The notes below the pieces were generated by a model, which was not told the origin of the DNA, made no database searches, and was given only the letters and a program-made list of their open reading frames with translations. From positions 1 through 34,863 of the forward strand of contig CAIRXZ010000285.1 in assembly GCA_903882645.1 (NCBI GenBank): DNA of 34,863 bases, read 5' to 3'. Source of the stretch: an uncultured Acidobacteriia bacterium. Lineage in GTDB: Bacteria > Acidobacteriota > Terriglobia > Bryobacterales > Bryobacteraceae. The translations under genes and the position numbers were made by a program. Of this stretch, positions 15,928 to 23,980 are shown piece after piece; the first letter of the stretch is position 1, and each line of letters starts with the position of its first letter.

Positions 15928-15962
15928 TATACTGAGTAATTCAAGCTCATATCATTGGGAGA
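15928..15962 (+). promoter_or_regulatory. efp promoter -10 and ribosome site
   Basis: TATACT (15928-15933) stands 34 bases before the ATG at 15968, and GGGAGA (15957-15962) is a ribosome site 5 bases before it. efp therefore has a normal short leader, unlike several neighbours. Confidence 0.55.
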
Positions 15963-15967
15963 ATTGC

Positions 15968-16525
15968 ATGATTTCGGCAACACAATTGCGTCCGGGGATG
16001 GTAGTCAAGTTCAATAACGAGCTGTACTCGATTTTCAGCGTGAATCACCGGACGCCAGGCAATCTGCGCGGGTTCGTGCAGGCGCGAATGCGGAGCCTGC
16101 GCTCCGGCACGATGACGGAGCACCGGTTCTCCTCCGAAGATCGCGTGGAAAAGGCCCTCCTCGAAGAACACCAGATGGAGTACCTGTACGACGACGGCGA
16201 GTTCTTCTATTTCATGAACACGGAGAACTTCGAGCAGATGCACCTGATGAAGGACCTGCTCGGCGATGCGACGCAGTACTTGATCCCGAGTCTCCAGGTG
16301 AGCGTGGAATTCTACGAAGGCAAGCCGATCAGCGTGGAACTGCCGGCGACCGTGGACATGACCGTAGTGGAAACCGAGCCCGGCCTCAAGGGTGCGACGG
16401 TGTCCAACGTCACCAAGCCGGCCAAACTGGAGACCGGGCTGGTGGTGCAGGTGCCGGCTTTCATCACCGAGGGCGAAAAAATCCGCGTGAACACGGCGGA
16501 AGGCACGTACCTCGAGCGGGCGTAG
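15968..16525 (+). CDS. efp: Translation elongation factor P
   Basis: EF-P rescues ribosomes stalled at polyproline stretches by placing its loop near the peptidyl-transferase centre. The 185-residue product has all three domains, ending in [12 protein letters not shown]. The loop that normally reads PGKGQ (Lys34 in E. coli) or PGR (Arg32 in Pseudomonas) here reads PGNLRG, with Asn32 directly after Pro-Gly. Neither the lysine-modifying (EpmA) nor the arginine-rhamnosylating (EarP) route could act on Asn, so this EF-P is probably unmodified at the tip or uses the nearby Arg34. No modification gene is adjacent. The gene stands alone with its own promoter. Confidence 0.95.
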   Translation: MISATQLRPGMVVKFNNELYSIFSVNHRTPGNLRGFVQARMRSLRSGTMTEHRFSSEDRVEKALLEEHQMEYLYDDGEFFYFMNTENFEQMHLMKDLLGDATQYLIPSLQVSVEFYEGKPISVELPATVDMTVVETEPGLKGATVSNVTKPAKLETGLVVQVPAFITEGEKIRVNTAEGTYLERA

Positions 16526-16836
16526 CGGGGCGGACCTCCGGGTCTGCCTTCTTCGCTCTCGATCCCCCGCCGCGCCGCTTCACGCCGGCGCGATTCTTCT
16601 CTTGCTAAGCGGAGTGCTGCGTAGCGGCCTCGGCATCCGCGCTTCCAAACGCGCAAGCCCGGGGCCGCGCTCTCAGCGCCTCTGGCAGGGGGCGGACCCG
16701 CGGAATCGAGAAGCTCAGAACCGGCGAGCCCCTCTGCCGGATGTTCATCCGGTCACGGGCGCCCCCCAGACGCTTATCGGCCATCCGCCGAGGGTCTTGA
16801 GGCGGCGACCGGTCGGGACGTACTAATCTGGTCGAT
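16526..16836. other. Non-coding spacer with repeat pieces
   Basis: This stretch of 311 bases has no credible gene; the open frames in it give low-complexity Arg-rich text. It holds the 16-mer related to the purF insert (16540-16555), a hairpin CCGGAT-GTTC-ATCCGG (16737-16752), and imperfect inverted arms GGCAGGGGGC (from 16684) and GCCCCTCTGCC (from 16728). TACTAAT at 16821-16827, 9 bases before the next ATG, is a possible -10 box. It appears to be a graveyard of dispersed intergenic repeats. Confidence 0.5.
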
Positions 16837-17682
16837 ATGGCGGCAAGATGGCAGTGGTGGCAAGTGGCGGCATTGTTCCTGGCCGCGGCCGCAGCCCCCG
16901 CGGCGGAGCCCGATACGGAACTGCTGACCGCGGCGCGTAACGGCTATACGTCCATCGTACGCGCGCTGCTTGACTCCGGCGCGGACCTCGAGGTGAAAGA
17001 CGCGGACGGAAAGACCGCGCTCATGCTGGCGGCCGAGAAGGGCCGCTCTTTGATCGTGCGCCTGCTGCTCGACAAGGGCGCCAATCCCGAAGCGCGCGAC
17101 AAGGAAGGCCTCACGGCGTACGGCCTGGCTCTGCTCTCTTCACCCGCCAAACACGGGGCCATCCTGGCGATGCTTCCCAAGCCGCCGGCCGTTCGCATCG
17201 ACGTGGAGGCGGTCTGGCTGCCGGAGAGCATGGTCAGTTCCTGTTTCCTGAGCCGGGAGGAACTCGCGCGCGTAATTGCGGCCATCCATCCCGACGCGCT
17301 GGCGCTGGCCGCGTTCGCAAAATACGCGCGCGCCGCGGGTAAGGACCTTGTGGAGATCCTGCGCGCCGATTCAGAGGGACTGAAGCCGGAGATCCCCACG
17401 CCGCCGCCCGGCGATGCCGAGGCCACCGTGGTGCTGGCCGTGCGGCCGGAAGTGTCCTGCGCGGGGCAATCCGACAACCTGGGTCTGGCGATCGACGTCC
17501 GCGTGATACGCCCTGGAAACGCCGGGCCCGTTTATCGTAAGACCTTCGGCGGCGGGCTGAAAGGCCTCTTCGCCCGGTCGCTGACCGGCCCCGCCCAGTA
17601 TCCTCCGTACCTCGAGAAGTGGGCCGCGTCCCACGCCAGCTCGATCTACTGGGCCGTCCTGCCCGCGGTGATGGGGCGGTGA
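16837..17682 (+). CDS. Secreted ankyrin-repeat protein
   Basis: A 281-residue protein with an N-terminal signal peptide (hydrophobic VAALFLAAAAAPAAA) and three ankyrin repeats at about residues 27-115, seen in TELLTAARNGYTSIVRALLD, LEVKDADGKTALMLAAEKG and PEARDKEGLTAYGLAL. The remaining 165 residues are unassigned; they include a cysteine pair (SSCFLS and VSCAGQ) that could form a disulfide outside the cytoplasm. Ankyrin repeats bind other proteins; no partner is obvious. It stands alone between repeat-rich spacers. Confidence 0.75.
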   Translation: MAARWQWWQVAALFLAAAAAPAAEPDTELLTAARNGYTSIVRALLDSGADLEVKDADGKTALMLAAEKGRSLIVRLLLDKGANPEARDKEGLTAYGLALLSSPAKHGAILAMLPKPPAVRIDVEAVWLPESMVSSCFLSREELARVIAAIHPDALALAAFAKYARAAGKDLVEILRADSEGLKPEIPTPPPGDAEATVVLAVRPEVSCAGQSDNLGLAIDVRVIRPGNAGPVYRKTFGGGLKGLFARSLTGPAQYPPYLEKWAASHASSIYWAVLPAVMGR

Positions 17683-17720
17683 AGGGCGCGGCCCGGGCCC
17701 GCGCTTTGCGCCGGCAAAAC

Positions 17721-17752
17721 GGCAGACCACGAACTGCGATGGTCCGCCCCAC
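17721..17752. repeat. Partial copy of the dispersed GTCCGCCCCAC element
   Basis: The segment ending GATGGTCCGCCCCAC at 17752 matches the right end of the element at 30009-30112 in about 28 of 32 positions (shared CCACGAAC, then CGATGGTCCGCCCCAC). A clear left arm is missing, although ATGGGGCGGT at the end of the ankyrin gene (17671-17680) resembles it. Confidence 0.55.
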
Positions 17753-17756
17753 CGCT

Positions 17757-17776
17757 TTGAGTTCTGTTAAACTCAA
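17757..17776. promoter_or_regulatory. Inverted repeat TTGAGTT-N6-AACTCAA before the NIPSNAP operon
   Basis: Perfect 7-bp arms flank a 6-base spacer, 17 bases before the ATG at 17794. The place and symmetry suit an operator for the NIPSNAP-rhamnosidase pair; no regulator gene is adjacent. AGGA at 17783-17786 is the ribosome site. Confidence 0.4.
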
Positions 17777-17793
17777 CTCGCCAGGATATTCTT

Positions 17794-18576
17794 ATGACCC
17801 GCCGGGAAATGTTAGCCGCAACCTTGGCCGCGGGCGCGGCGTCGTCCAGCGCCCAAACGGCCTCCAAGAGCGCCTACTATGAGCTGCGTTATTACCGGAT
17901 GCGCACGGAGCACAGCGAGCAGTCCAGGCGTACCACGGAGTTTCTGACCAGATCGTACGCGCCGGCCGCCAAGCGCGCGGGCGCCGGCCCCATCGGGCTC
18001 TTCAATGCCTCGATCGCGCCGGCTGCGCCCTCTATTCTTCGCATTGCCAGCTATCCCTCGCTGGCCGCGATGGAAACCGCCCGCGAAAAACTCGCCGGCG
18101 ATGCCGACTACCAGAAGGCCTTGGCCGACTACAACGCCAACCCCGATCCGGGCTTCATGCGGATGGAGAGCTGGCTGCTGCGCGCCTTCGATTCCTTCCC
18201 CGCCATCGAAACCGGGCCTGCCGAACCCACCCGCGCGGCGCGCATCTTCGAGCTGCGCACCTACGAATCGCAAAACGAATCGACGCTGCGCGAGAAGATC
18301 AAGATGTTCGGGGAGGGCGGCGAGATCGGCATTTTCCGCGCGTGCGGGATGCAGCCGGTTTTCTTCGGCGAGTCCGTCGTGGGCGCCAACATGCCGCACG
18401 TGACCTACATGCTGGCGTTCGAGAACCTGGCGGCCCGCGAGAAACTCTGGGCCGTGTTTCAGACCAACCCGGACTGGCAGAAGCTGCGGAGTACGCCCGA
18501 ATACGCCGCGCCGGGGCTGGTCGTCAATATCAGCAACTCCATACTGAGCCCGGTGGCCGGCTCGGACATTCGATAG
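17794..18576 (+). CDS. Secreted NIPSNAP-family protein
   Basis: A 260-residue protein with a Tat-like signal (TRREMLAATLAAGAA) and two NIPSNAP domains (ferredoxin-like alpha/beta), one from YYELRYYRMRTEHSEQSRR and one from FELRTYESQNESTLREKI. NIPSNAP proteins are of unsettled function; many secreted copies occur in Acidobacteria and Planctomycetes. The rhamnosidase start follows after 3 bases, so the two form an operon and NIPSNAP may assist carbohydrate use, which is inference only. Confidence 0.85.
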   Translation: MTRREMLAATLAAGAASSSAQTASKSAYYELRYYRMRTEHSEQSRRTTEFLTRSYAPAAKRAGAGPIGLFNASIAPAAPSILRIASYPSLAAMETAREKLAGDADYQKALADYNANPDPGFMRMESWLLRAFDSFPAIETGPAEPTRAARIFELRTYESQNESTLREKIKMFGEGGEIGIFRACGMQPVFFGESVVGANMPHVTYMLAFENLAAREKLWAVFQTNPDWQKLRSTPEYAAPGLVVNISNSILSPVAGSDIR

Positions 18577-18579
18577 GCG

Positions 18580-21360
18580 ATGGCCCGGCGAGCAAGAGGC
18601 GCGTGGACGGCCGCGCTGTTTCTGCCGGCCGCGATCCTGGCCGCTGGCGCCGCCGCGCCCGCGGCCGGTCCCACAGTCGAACGACTCCGTTGCGAGTACC
18701 TTGCGAATCCTCTCGGCATCGACGTTGAGAAGCCCCGCTTGAGCTGGATTCTTAGCGGGGACGCACGCGGGCAGCGCCAGACCGCCTACCGCATCCTCGC
18801 CGCCAGTTCTCCCGAGAACCTCATGGACAACCAGGGCGACCTCTGGGATTCGGGCAAGGTAAGCTCGGACCAATCGACCTGGGTGGTCTATGCGGGCAAA
18901 CCTCTGACTTCCGGCATGCGGGTCTACTGGAAGGTGCGCGTCTGGGACGGCGCCAACCGCCAGTCGCCGTGGAGCGGTCGGGGCGCGTGGTCCATGGGGC
19001 TTCTCCATCCCCCGGATTGGCGCGCCCGCTGGATCGGCGAGTCGCGCCCCGCCGGCGTGAGAGAAGGCGCGCCGCTGCCGTTTCCGTGGCTGCGCAAGAC
19101 GTTCACGCTGGCGGGAAATCCGGCGAGGGCCACGGCCTATGTCAACCCGCTGGGCTACTACGAGCTGTACATCAATGGCAGGAAAGTCGGCGACGACGTG
19201 CTCAGCCCGGCCGTCAGCGACTACTCCAAGCGCAATCTGTACGTGACCCACGATGTGACCAGCTATCTTGTACCCGGGAAGAACGTAGTGGCTCTGTGGC
19301 TGGGCCGCGGCTGGTACGTCCGGGGCCATCCGGGCGTGATCCACGACGGTCCGCTGGTGCGCGCTCAGATTGACATCGCACAGCCCGATGGAACTTCCGT
19401 TTCCGTCGGCACGGACGATTCCTGGAAGGTCCGTGAAAGCCCCATTACTCCGCTCGGCCGCGGAACGGCGTTTGGCGATTACGGCGGTGAGCGCTACGAT
19501 TCCAGGCTCGAACTGACGGACTGGAACAGCGCCGGCCTGGACGATTCGAGTTGGATGACGGCGGCGCTGTTCGACCCGCCGGCCGTCTTGACTGCGGCCC
19601 AAATGGTCGAGCCGAACCGCATCATGCAGACGATCCAGGCGGTCAAGGTCGAGCCGTTCCCGCAGGGCGGCTACCTGATCGACATGGGCCGCGCCTTCAC
19701 GGGCTGGCTCGAATTCCGCATTCCGGCCGGTCTCCCGCCGGGAACCTCGGTGAAGTTGGAATACGCCGATGCCAGGCGGAACCCGCCCGCGGCAGGGGGA
19801 ACCGGGCTTCAAACCTATAATCAGCGCGACGAAGTAATCGTCAACGGGCAAGCGCTGACCTTCCGCTCCCGCTTCAACTACCATGGCTTCCAATATGTGC
19901 GCGTGACCGGCCTGGATCGGCCGCCCGCCGTTCAGGACGCCACCGGATATCTCATCCACACGTCCTACGATCCGGCGGGAGAGTTTGTGTCCTCCGACGA
20001 CCTCATGAACCGGATCTACCGGATGGTGACCTGGACTTACCGGTCCCTGACGTTGGGCGGCTACGTGGTGGATTGTCCGACGCGCGAGCGCCTGGGCTAT
20101 GGCGGAGACGCCGGCACGTCGCTCGAAACCGGCATGTTCAACTTCGCCTCGGGAGGGCTTTACAACCGCTGGCTGGCTAACTGGCGCGACGCGCAGCAGC
20201 CGGACACGGGAGACCTGCCGCACACCGCTCCGAACTATCGGGACCAGGGCGGCGGCGGTCCCATGTGGGGCGGTTTCGTGGTGACCCTGCCCTGGCAACT
20301 CTACCTGCAATACGGCGATAAGCGGGTTCTCGAAACTAACTATCCCATGATCGGGAAATGGCTCGCCCGTCTCCAATCGGAAGCCGTCGATAACGTCCTC
20401 GAGAACCATACCAGCTTCGCAATGCGCATGCAGCAGTGGAATTTCCTGGGAGACTGGGTTACTCCCCGGCCGGTGGGAGGCATCAACGGCGACCGCGGCG
20501 ATCCGCGCAGCGTCAAGCTCATCAACAGCCTCCACTATCTGTACACCGTTCAGCTCGCCGCGAAGATAGCCGCGGTCCTGGGCAAGCAGGCCGATGCGGC
20601 CAAGTACGACGCCTTGGCGTCGGCCATCGCCCGCGCGCTGCACCAGAAGTTCTACGACGCCGCCAACGCCGCCTATGCCACCGGCGAGCAGCCTTACGAG
20701 GCCTTTCCGCTGCTGGTGGGAGTGGTCCCGCGGGAGTTGCGGAAGGCCGTGGCGGATAATCTGGAGAACACCATCCGGGTCAAGAACGCCGGTCACTTCG
20801 ATTCCGGCATGCACGGAACTTACTTCCTGTTGAAGTACCTCATGCAGGCGGACCGGAACGATTTGATTTATCTGATGGCGAGTAAGACGGATTACCCTGG
20901 CTGGGGATACATGCTGGAACAGGGCGCGACCACAAGCTGGGAAGACTGGCAGGGCCGGAATTCGCACATTCACGACACGCTGATTTCCATCGGCTCGTGG
21001 TTCATCCAAGGCATCGGCGGCATTCGCATCGACGAGAAAGCGCCCGGCTTTCGGCGCTTCTTCGTCAAGCCGGAGCCGGTTGGCGGCCTCACGTTTGCGC
21101 GTGCGAGCTACCAATCGATTCACGGCCGGATCGTGAGCGATTGGAGAATCGAGAACGGCTCGTTCCACATGGACGTCACTGTCCCGCCCGGGACGGCGGC
21201 GACCGTTTATGTCCCCACCTCGGCGCCCGCCTCCGTGACGGAAAGCGGCCGTCCGGCAGCGCGGTCCGCCGGCGTGAAGTACGCTGGCGCGGCGAACGGC
21301 AGGGCTGTGTTCGAGGTGAGTTCGGGGCGCTACGCCTTCGAGGCGAAGCTGGGGCTATAA
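18580..21360 (+). CDS. GH78 alpha-L-rhamnosidase, secreted
   Basis: A 926-residue enzyme that removes terminal alpha-L-rhamnose from glycosides or pectic polymers. A signal peptide (AALFLPAAILAAGAAAPAAG) is followed by beta domains (LRCEYLANPLGIDVEKPRLSW; YINGRKVGDDVLSPAVSDY), the catalytic (alpha/alpha)6 barrel and a C-terminal beta domain. The catalytic acid motif is DCPTRERLGYGGDAG near residues 498-512, and a second conserved block is MLEQGATTSWEDWQG. The length is typical of GH78. The gene is the second of an operon with NIPSNAP; a decayed relative lies at 13213-13586. Confidence 0.92.
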   Translation: MARRARGAWTAALFLPAAILAAGAAAPAAGPTVERLRCEYLANPLGIDVEKPRLSWILSGDARGQRQTAYRILAASSPENLMDNQGDLWDSGKVSSDQSTWVVYAGKPLTSGMRVYWKVRVWDGANRQSPWSGRGAWSMGLLHPPDWRARWIGESRPAGVREGAPLPFPWLRKTFTLAGNPARATAYVNPLGYYELYINGRKVGDDVLSPAVSDYSKRNLYVTHDVTSYLVPGKNVVALWLGRGWYVRGHPGVIHDGPLVRAQIDIAQPDGTSVSVGTDDSWKVRESPITPLGRGTAFGDYGGERYDSRLELTDWNSAGLDDSSWMTAALFDPPAVLTAAQMVEPNRIMQTIQAVKVEPFPQGGYLIDMGRAFTGWLEFRIPAGLPPGTSVKLEYADARRNPPAAGGTGLQTYNQRDEVIVNGQALTFRSRFNYHGFQYVRVTGLDRPPAVQDATGYLIHTSYDPAGEFVSSDDLMNRIYRMVTWTYRSLTLGGYVVDCPTRERLGYGGDAGTSLETGMFNFASGGLYNRWLANWRDAQQPDTGDLPHTAPNYRDQGGGGPMWGGFVVTLPWQLYLQYGDKRVLETNYPMIGKWLARLQSEAVDNVLENHTSFAMRMQQWNFLGDWVTPRPVGGINGDRGDPRSVKLINSLHYLYTVQLAAKIAAVLGKQADAAKYDALASAIARALHQKFYDAANAAYATGEQPYEAFPLLVGVVPRELRKAVADNLENTIRVKNAGHFDSGMHGTYFLLKYLMQADRNDLIYLMASKTDYPGWGYMLEQGATTSWEDWQGRNSHIHDTLISIGSWFIQGIGGIRIDEKAPGFRRFFVKPEPVGGLTFARASYQSIHGRIVSDWRIENGSFHMDVTVPPGTAATVYVPTSAPASVTESGRPAARSAGVKYAGAANGRAVFEVSSGRYAFEAKLGL

Positions 21361-21482
21361 GATCGGGCGGGCCGTAGCGTTCACGATAGGGCGGATCGAC
21401 TCCCCGTCGCGTCAATTGGCGGCAAGCGAACAACGCTGGCGGGCTGCGGACAGGCGGACCGGGGCGTCCGCCCCGCCCGGCG
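21361..21482. other. Convergent spacer with GGCGGAC hairpin
   Basis: Arms GGCGGAC (21453-21459) and GTCCGCC (21466-21472) with a 6-base loop form a hairpin without a T-run, between the convergent rhamnosidase and holB genes. It shares the GGCGGAC core with the dispersed repeats and may stop transcription from both sides. Confidence 0.4.
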
Positions 21483-22508
21483 TCAGCTCGGGCGCAGTTC
21501 GGCAATCAGGGCGTCGAGGGCGATGGTCTTCTGAATGTTCCGGCGGAGCAACTGGGCGATCTCATCCACTCTCCCCACCGCCCGCCGCAACCACTCGAAC
21601 TGGACTTTTCCGGCCAGGGCTTCGAGATCGCCGCGGATATCCTGGTTGCGGATTTCGGCCACGCCCTCGCGAAGCAATAAGAGGTCGCGGAGGAGTTCGT
21701 GCAGCGTTTTCAAATACGGGTCCAGTTTCTCGCTTCGGGAGCGGCCCATGGAGTCCGAGACGGGAATCCACGAGCCGAACGGGGCCGCCCCGGCAGCCAC
21801 CTTGAGGAGCGCCAGCATGGCGGCGCGCCGCCGGTCGTAGGCCTCGATGTCGAGCGACGCCGCGAGGCCCGGGCTGCCGGCGGCCAGGGTCACGCGCCGC
21901 TCCGGTTGATCGAGCCCGCGCGCGCGCACGAACTCGCGCATCTCTTCCGGCGAAAGCGGCGCAAAGTAGAACGGCACGGCGCGCGAGCGGATGGTCGGCA
22001 GCAGATCGTAGGCGTTCTCCGCGGTCATGATCAGGATCAGGTGCGGGGGCGGCTCTTCCAGGGTCTTTAGAAGCGAGTTGGCGGCCTGGTCGTTGGCGCG
22101 GTCCACGCGGTCGATCAGGAATACGCGCCGGGGGCCTTTGTGCGGCAGGAACTGGGCGCGCTCTTTCAACAGGCGGGCCTGCTGGATCGTTATCTGGCGC
22201 AAGGGTCCGTCGGGCGCGAAGGTCACGAAATCGGGGTGCGAGGCGAACAGCAGCGGGTCTTCGTTACGCTTGTCGGCGGACCACTTTTCACGGCCGGCGA
22301 TGGTTTCCAGGTTGTGGGGCAGGCTGAGGTCGTCCTGTTCGATGCGGTCCGGACGCCCGAGCAAGCGCGCGCCGAGCCGGCGGGCCAGGGTGGCTTTCCC
22401 GGCGCCTTCGGCGCCCGCAAACAGGAGAGTCTGCGCGAGGCGCTCCTGCGCCAGCATCTGCTCCAATGCCCCGGTGACGTGCGGGTTGCCCCAGAAGTTG
22501 TCAAACAT
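21483..22508 (-). CDS. holB: DNA polymerase III delta-prime subunit
   Basis: Clamp-loader subunit of the replicative polymerase. The 341-residue product begins MFDNFWGNPHVTGALEQML and has a P-loop GAEGAGKAT (residues 32-40), VFLIDRVDRANDQAANSLLK (Walker B region and sensor), LKTLEEPPP and IRSRAVPFYF (SRC-like motif). The zinc-binding cysteines between P-loop and HPDF seen in many gamma and delta-prime proteins are absent. Its start overlaps the end of tmk by 8 bases, a common tmk-holB arrangement. The C-terminal third is diverged, as usual. Confidence 0.88.
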   Translation of the reverse strand: MFDNFWGNPHVTGALEQMLAQERLAQTLLFAGAEGAGKATLARRLGARLLGRPDRIEQDDLSLPHNLETIAGREKWSADKRNEDPLLFASHPDFVTFAPDGPLRQITIQQARLLKERAQFLPHKGPRRVFLIDRVDRANDQAANSLLKTLEEPPPHLILIMTAENAYDLLPTIRSRAVPFYFAPLSPEEMREFVRARGLDQPERRVTLAAGSPGLAASLDIEAYDRRRAAMLALLKVAAGAAPFGSWIPVSDSMGRSRSEKLDPYLKTLHELLRDLLLLREGVAEIRNQDIRGDLEALAGKVQFEWLRRAVGRVDEIAQLLRRNIQKTIALDALIAELRPS

Positions 22509-23139
22509 AGTGCGCCACGATGCTCCAGACCTCGCGCTCGATGGCGTCGATACCGGTCCGGCCGTTGACGATCTTCACGCGATCGGGTTCGCGCGCCGCG
22601 AGCGCGTGGTATGCCTCGTAAACCCTGCGGTGAAACTCGATGGACTGGTCGTCCATGCGGGTTTCGCAATGCGGTTCCGCGACGTTGCGGGCGCGGGCGC
22701 GCGCCAGGCTCGCTTCGGCGTCGATATCCACCAGCAGCGTGAGATCGGGCTTGATCCCGCGGCAGGCGATGGCCTCGAGAGCGGCCACGGTCTCCGCGCC
22801 GAGGCCGCGTCCGAAACCCTGGTACACGAGCGAGGAATCCGTGAAGCGGTCCGAGAGCACAATCTCGCCCCGGCCGAGCGCGGGCGCGATCCATTCGTCC
22901 ACGTTCTGCGCGCGGGAGGCGAAGTAGAGCAGCACCTCGGTTACGGGGCTGAGCTCCTGGTTGGCGGCATCGAGCAGAATGCGCCGGATCTTCATGGCGA
23001 TGGGCGGCCCGCCGGGCTCCACCGTCTCAATGACCGTGCGCCCCATCCCGCGCAGCCGCTCCGCCAACCGGCGCATCTGGGTGGTCTTGCCGGACCCATC
23101 CATGCCCTCAAAGGTGATGAAGCGGCCGCGATTGGTCAT
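22501..23139 (-). CDS. tmk: Thymidylate kinase
   Basis: Tmk phosphorylates dTMP to dTDP. The 212-residue product has the P-loop GMDGSGKTT (residues 12-20), the ETVEPGGPP motif (usually REPGG; here VEPGG), the DRF motif in SDRFTDSSLVYQGFGRG, and VDIDAEASLARARARN. The ATG at 23139 is preferred because GGAGG stands about 6 bases ahead of it; in-frame ATG codons at 23151 and 23226 give unsupported extensions. It overlaps holB. The Arg-to-Val change before EPGG removes a residue that contacts phosphate in several enzymes and may be worth checking. Confidence 0.93.
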   Translation of the reverse strand: MTNRGRFITFEGMDGSGKTTQMRRLAERLRGMGRTVIETVEPGGPPIAMKIRRILLDAANQELSPVTEVLLYFASRAQNVDEWIAPALGRGEIVLSDRFTDSSLVYQGFGRGLGAETVAALEAIACRGIKPDLTLLVDIDAEASLARARARNVAEPHCETRMDDQSIEFHRRVYEAYHALAAREPDRVKIVNGRTGIDAIEREVWSIVAHYV

Positions 23140-23208
23140 GGGAACCTCCATTGTAGGCAGGTTGCGCGCGCGAAAACCTGCGGTCGGGCGCTTCCTGGCG
23201 CCCGGCGC

Positions 23209-23214
23209 TATACT
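23209..23214 (+). promoter_or_regulatory. -10 box of the PemK/MazF-like gene
   Basis: TATACT ends 15 bases before the ATG at 23230, so the mRNA leader would be about 9 bases with no ribosome site. Confidence 0.45.
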
Positions 23215-23229
23215 CAGGGATCTCAAGTA

Positions 23230-23634
23230 ATGGCGATTACCTTTGTTCCAGACGCCGGAGACGTGCTGATCTGCGATTTCAGCACTGGTTTCAAGCCGCC
23301 AGAGATGGTCAAGATTCGGCGCGTTGTTGTTCTGTCTCCAAGGTCAAGGGTCAAGTTCCCGTCTACCTACATAGTGGTCCCGATCAGCAAGACGCCACCG
23401 TCAGCGCCGGACGGTTGCCACTGCGAGTTCGCCGCGCGAACTTATGAATTCTTCGATCTGGTCGAACCCGTATGGGCAAAGGCCGATATGGTCTCCTGTG
23501 TGGCGCATCACCGTTTGGATCGAATCCGGGTGAACGGGCGCTATTCCAGGGCGACAATACGAAAACCCGATCTGCACAGGATCCGAGTGGCCGTCTTGCA
23601 TGCTTTGGGGATGGAAGCATGGCGGCCGGCCTAA
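23230..23634 (+). CDS. PemK/MazF-like protein without an adjacent antitoxin
   Basis: A 134-residue protein that begins MAITFVPDAGDVLICDFSTG and continues EMVKIRRVVVLSPRS and YIVVPISKTPPS, the SH3-like barrel start of PemK/MazF endoribonucleases (GDVxxxDF, then KxRPVVVLS). The conserved Pro after Arg is replaced by Val (RRVVV for RPVVV). The C-terminal half (FDLVEPVWAKADMVSCVAHHRLDRI) matches a longer PemK subgroup. It has no antitoxin gene beside it: tmk is divergent upstream and a non-coding stretch follows. The ATG at 23230 was chosen because the upstream frame runs antisense through tmk and holB. Confidence 0.75.
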   Translation: MAITFVPDAGDVLICDFSTGFKPPEMVKIRRVVVLSPRSRVKFPSTYIVVPISKTPPSAPDGCHCEFAARTYEFFDLVEPVWAKADMVSCVAHHRLDRIRVNGRYSRATIRKPDLHRIRVAVLHALGMEAWRPA

Positions 23635-23687
23635 GCTCGCATCACGGGATCACATTCTTATGTAAATAATAGAGATACAAGAAGGCA

Positions 23688-23717
23688 TTGACTGGTATTC
23701 ACGAGTAGCCGTATAAT
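23688..23717 (+). promoter_or_regulatory. Strong sigma-70-type promoter of a short transcript
   Basis: TTGACT (23688-23693), an 18-base spacer and a consensus TATAAT (23712-23717). It is among the best promoters in the window and is followed by no gene for 260 bases, but by a hairpin cluster and a terminator. Confidence 0.75.
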
Positions 23718-23723
23718 AGGCCT

Positions 23724-23814
23724 GTAGCCCGTAATCAGTCGGGAATGCGAATTTCCGCCCGTAAATCGGGAATGCGAGAACGCCCCATCCGCGTGGTGGG
23801 GCGTTTTCATTTTT
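23724..23814 (+). ncRNA. Candidate small RNA or attenuator with two tandem hairpins and an intrinsic terminator
   Basis: The likely transcript starts near 23724 and is about 90 bases long. It holds two related units, 23727-23750 and 23757-23777, each starting GCCCGTAA and ending TCGGGAATGCGA, with a CCCG/CGGG stem; unit 1 has a loop three bases longer. A terminator follows: arms AACGCCCC (23779-23786) and GGGGCGTT (23798-23805), then a T-rich tail to 23814. It could be a free small RNA or a leader attenuator of the radical SAM gene that starts at 23981. I see no known RNA family. The strand between 23815 and 23980 shows nothing else I can name. Confidence 0.6.
23779..23814 (+). terminator. 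Intrinsic terminator
   Basis: A 9-bp stem, including the A-T pair that closes the loop, is followed by TTTTCATTTTT. It ends the transcript that begins near 23724. Confidence 0.75.
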
Positions 23815-23980
23815 GTAGCGAAGAGGGCTGGCCAAAGGGAATCTCACCGACAAGGATGCTGGGTGATATCCCCCTATTCCTTACGTAGTGTGATCGTGTT
23901 GTGGCGATTTTCCCCATGTTTTCAATGCCGTGGCACTGGCAACCTAGTTGCATCTGTTGTGTTCTTACCCTGGAGACGCG

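Noticed and set aside
16602-16826. Open frame of 74 codons in the spacer after efp
   Set aside because: Low-complexity Arg/Pro-rich text over repeat pieces, with no ribosome site.
17812-21168. Minus-strand open frame of 1118 codons opposite the NIPSNAP and GH78 genes
   Set aside because: Same effect of codon bias; no start context, no motif, and it runs across two real genes and their boundary.
22027-23229. Plus-strand open frame joined to the PemK-like gene
   Set aside because: It is antisense to holB and tmk; only the part from ATG 23230 has family similarity and a promoter.
23745-23888. Leader-peptide-like frame of 47 codons over the short RNA
   Set aside because: It runs through the intrinsic terminator and has no ribosome site.
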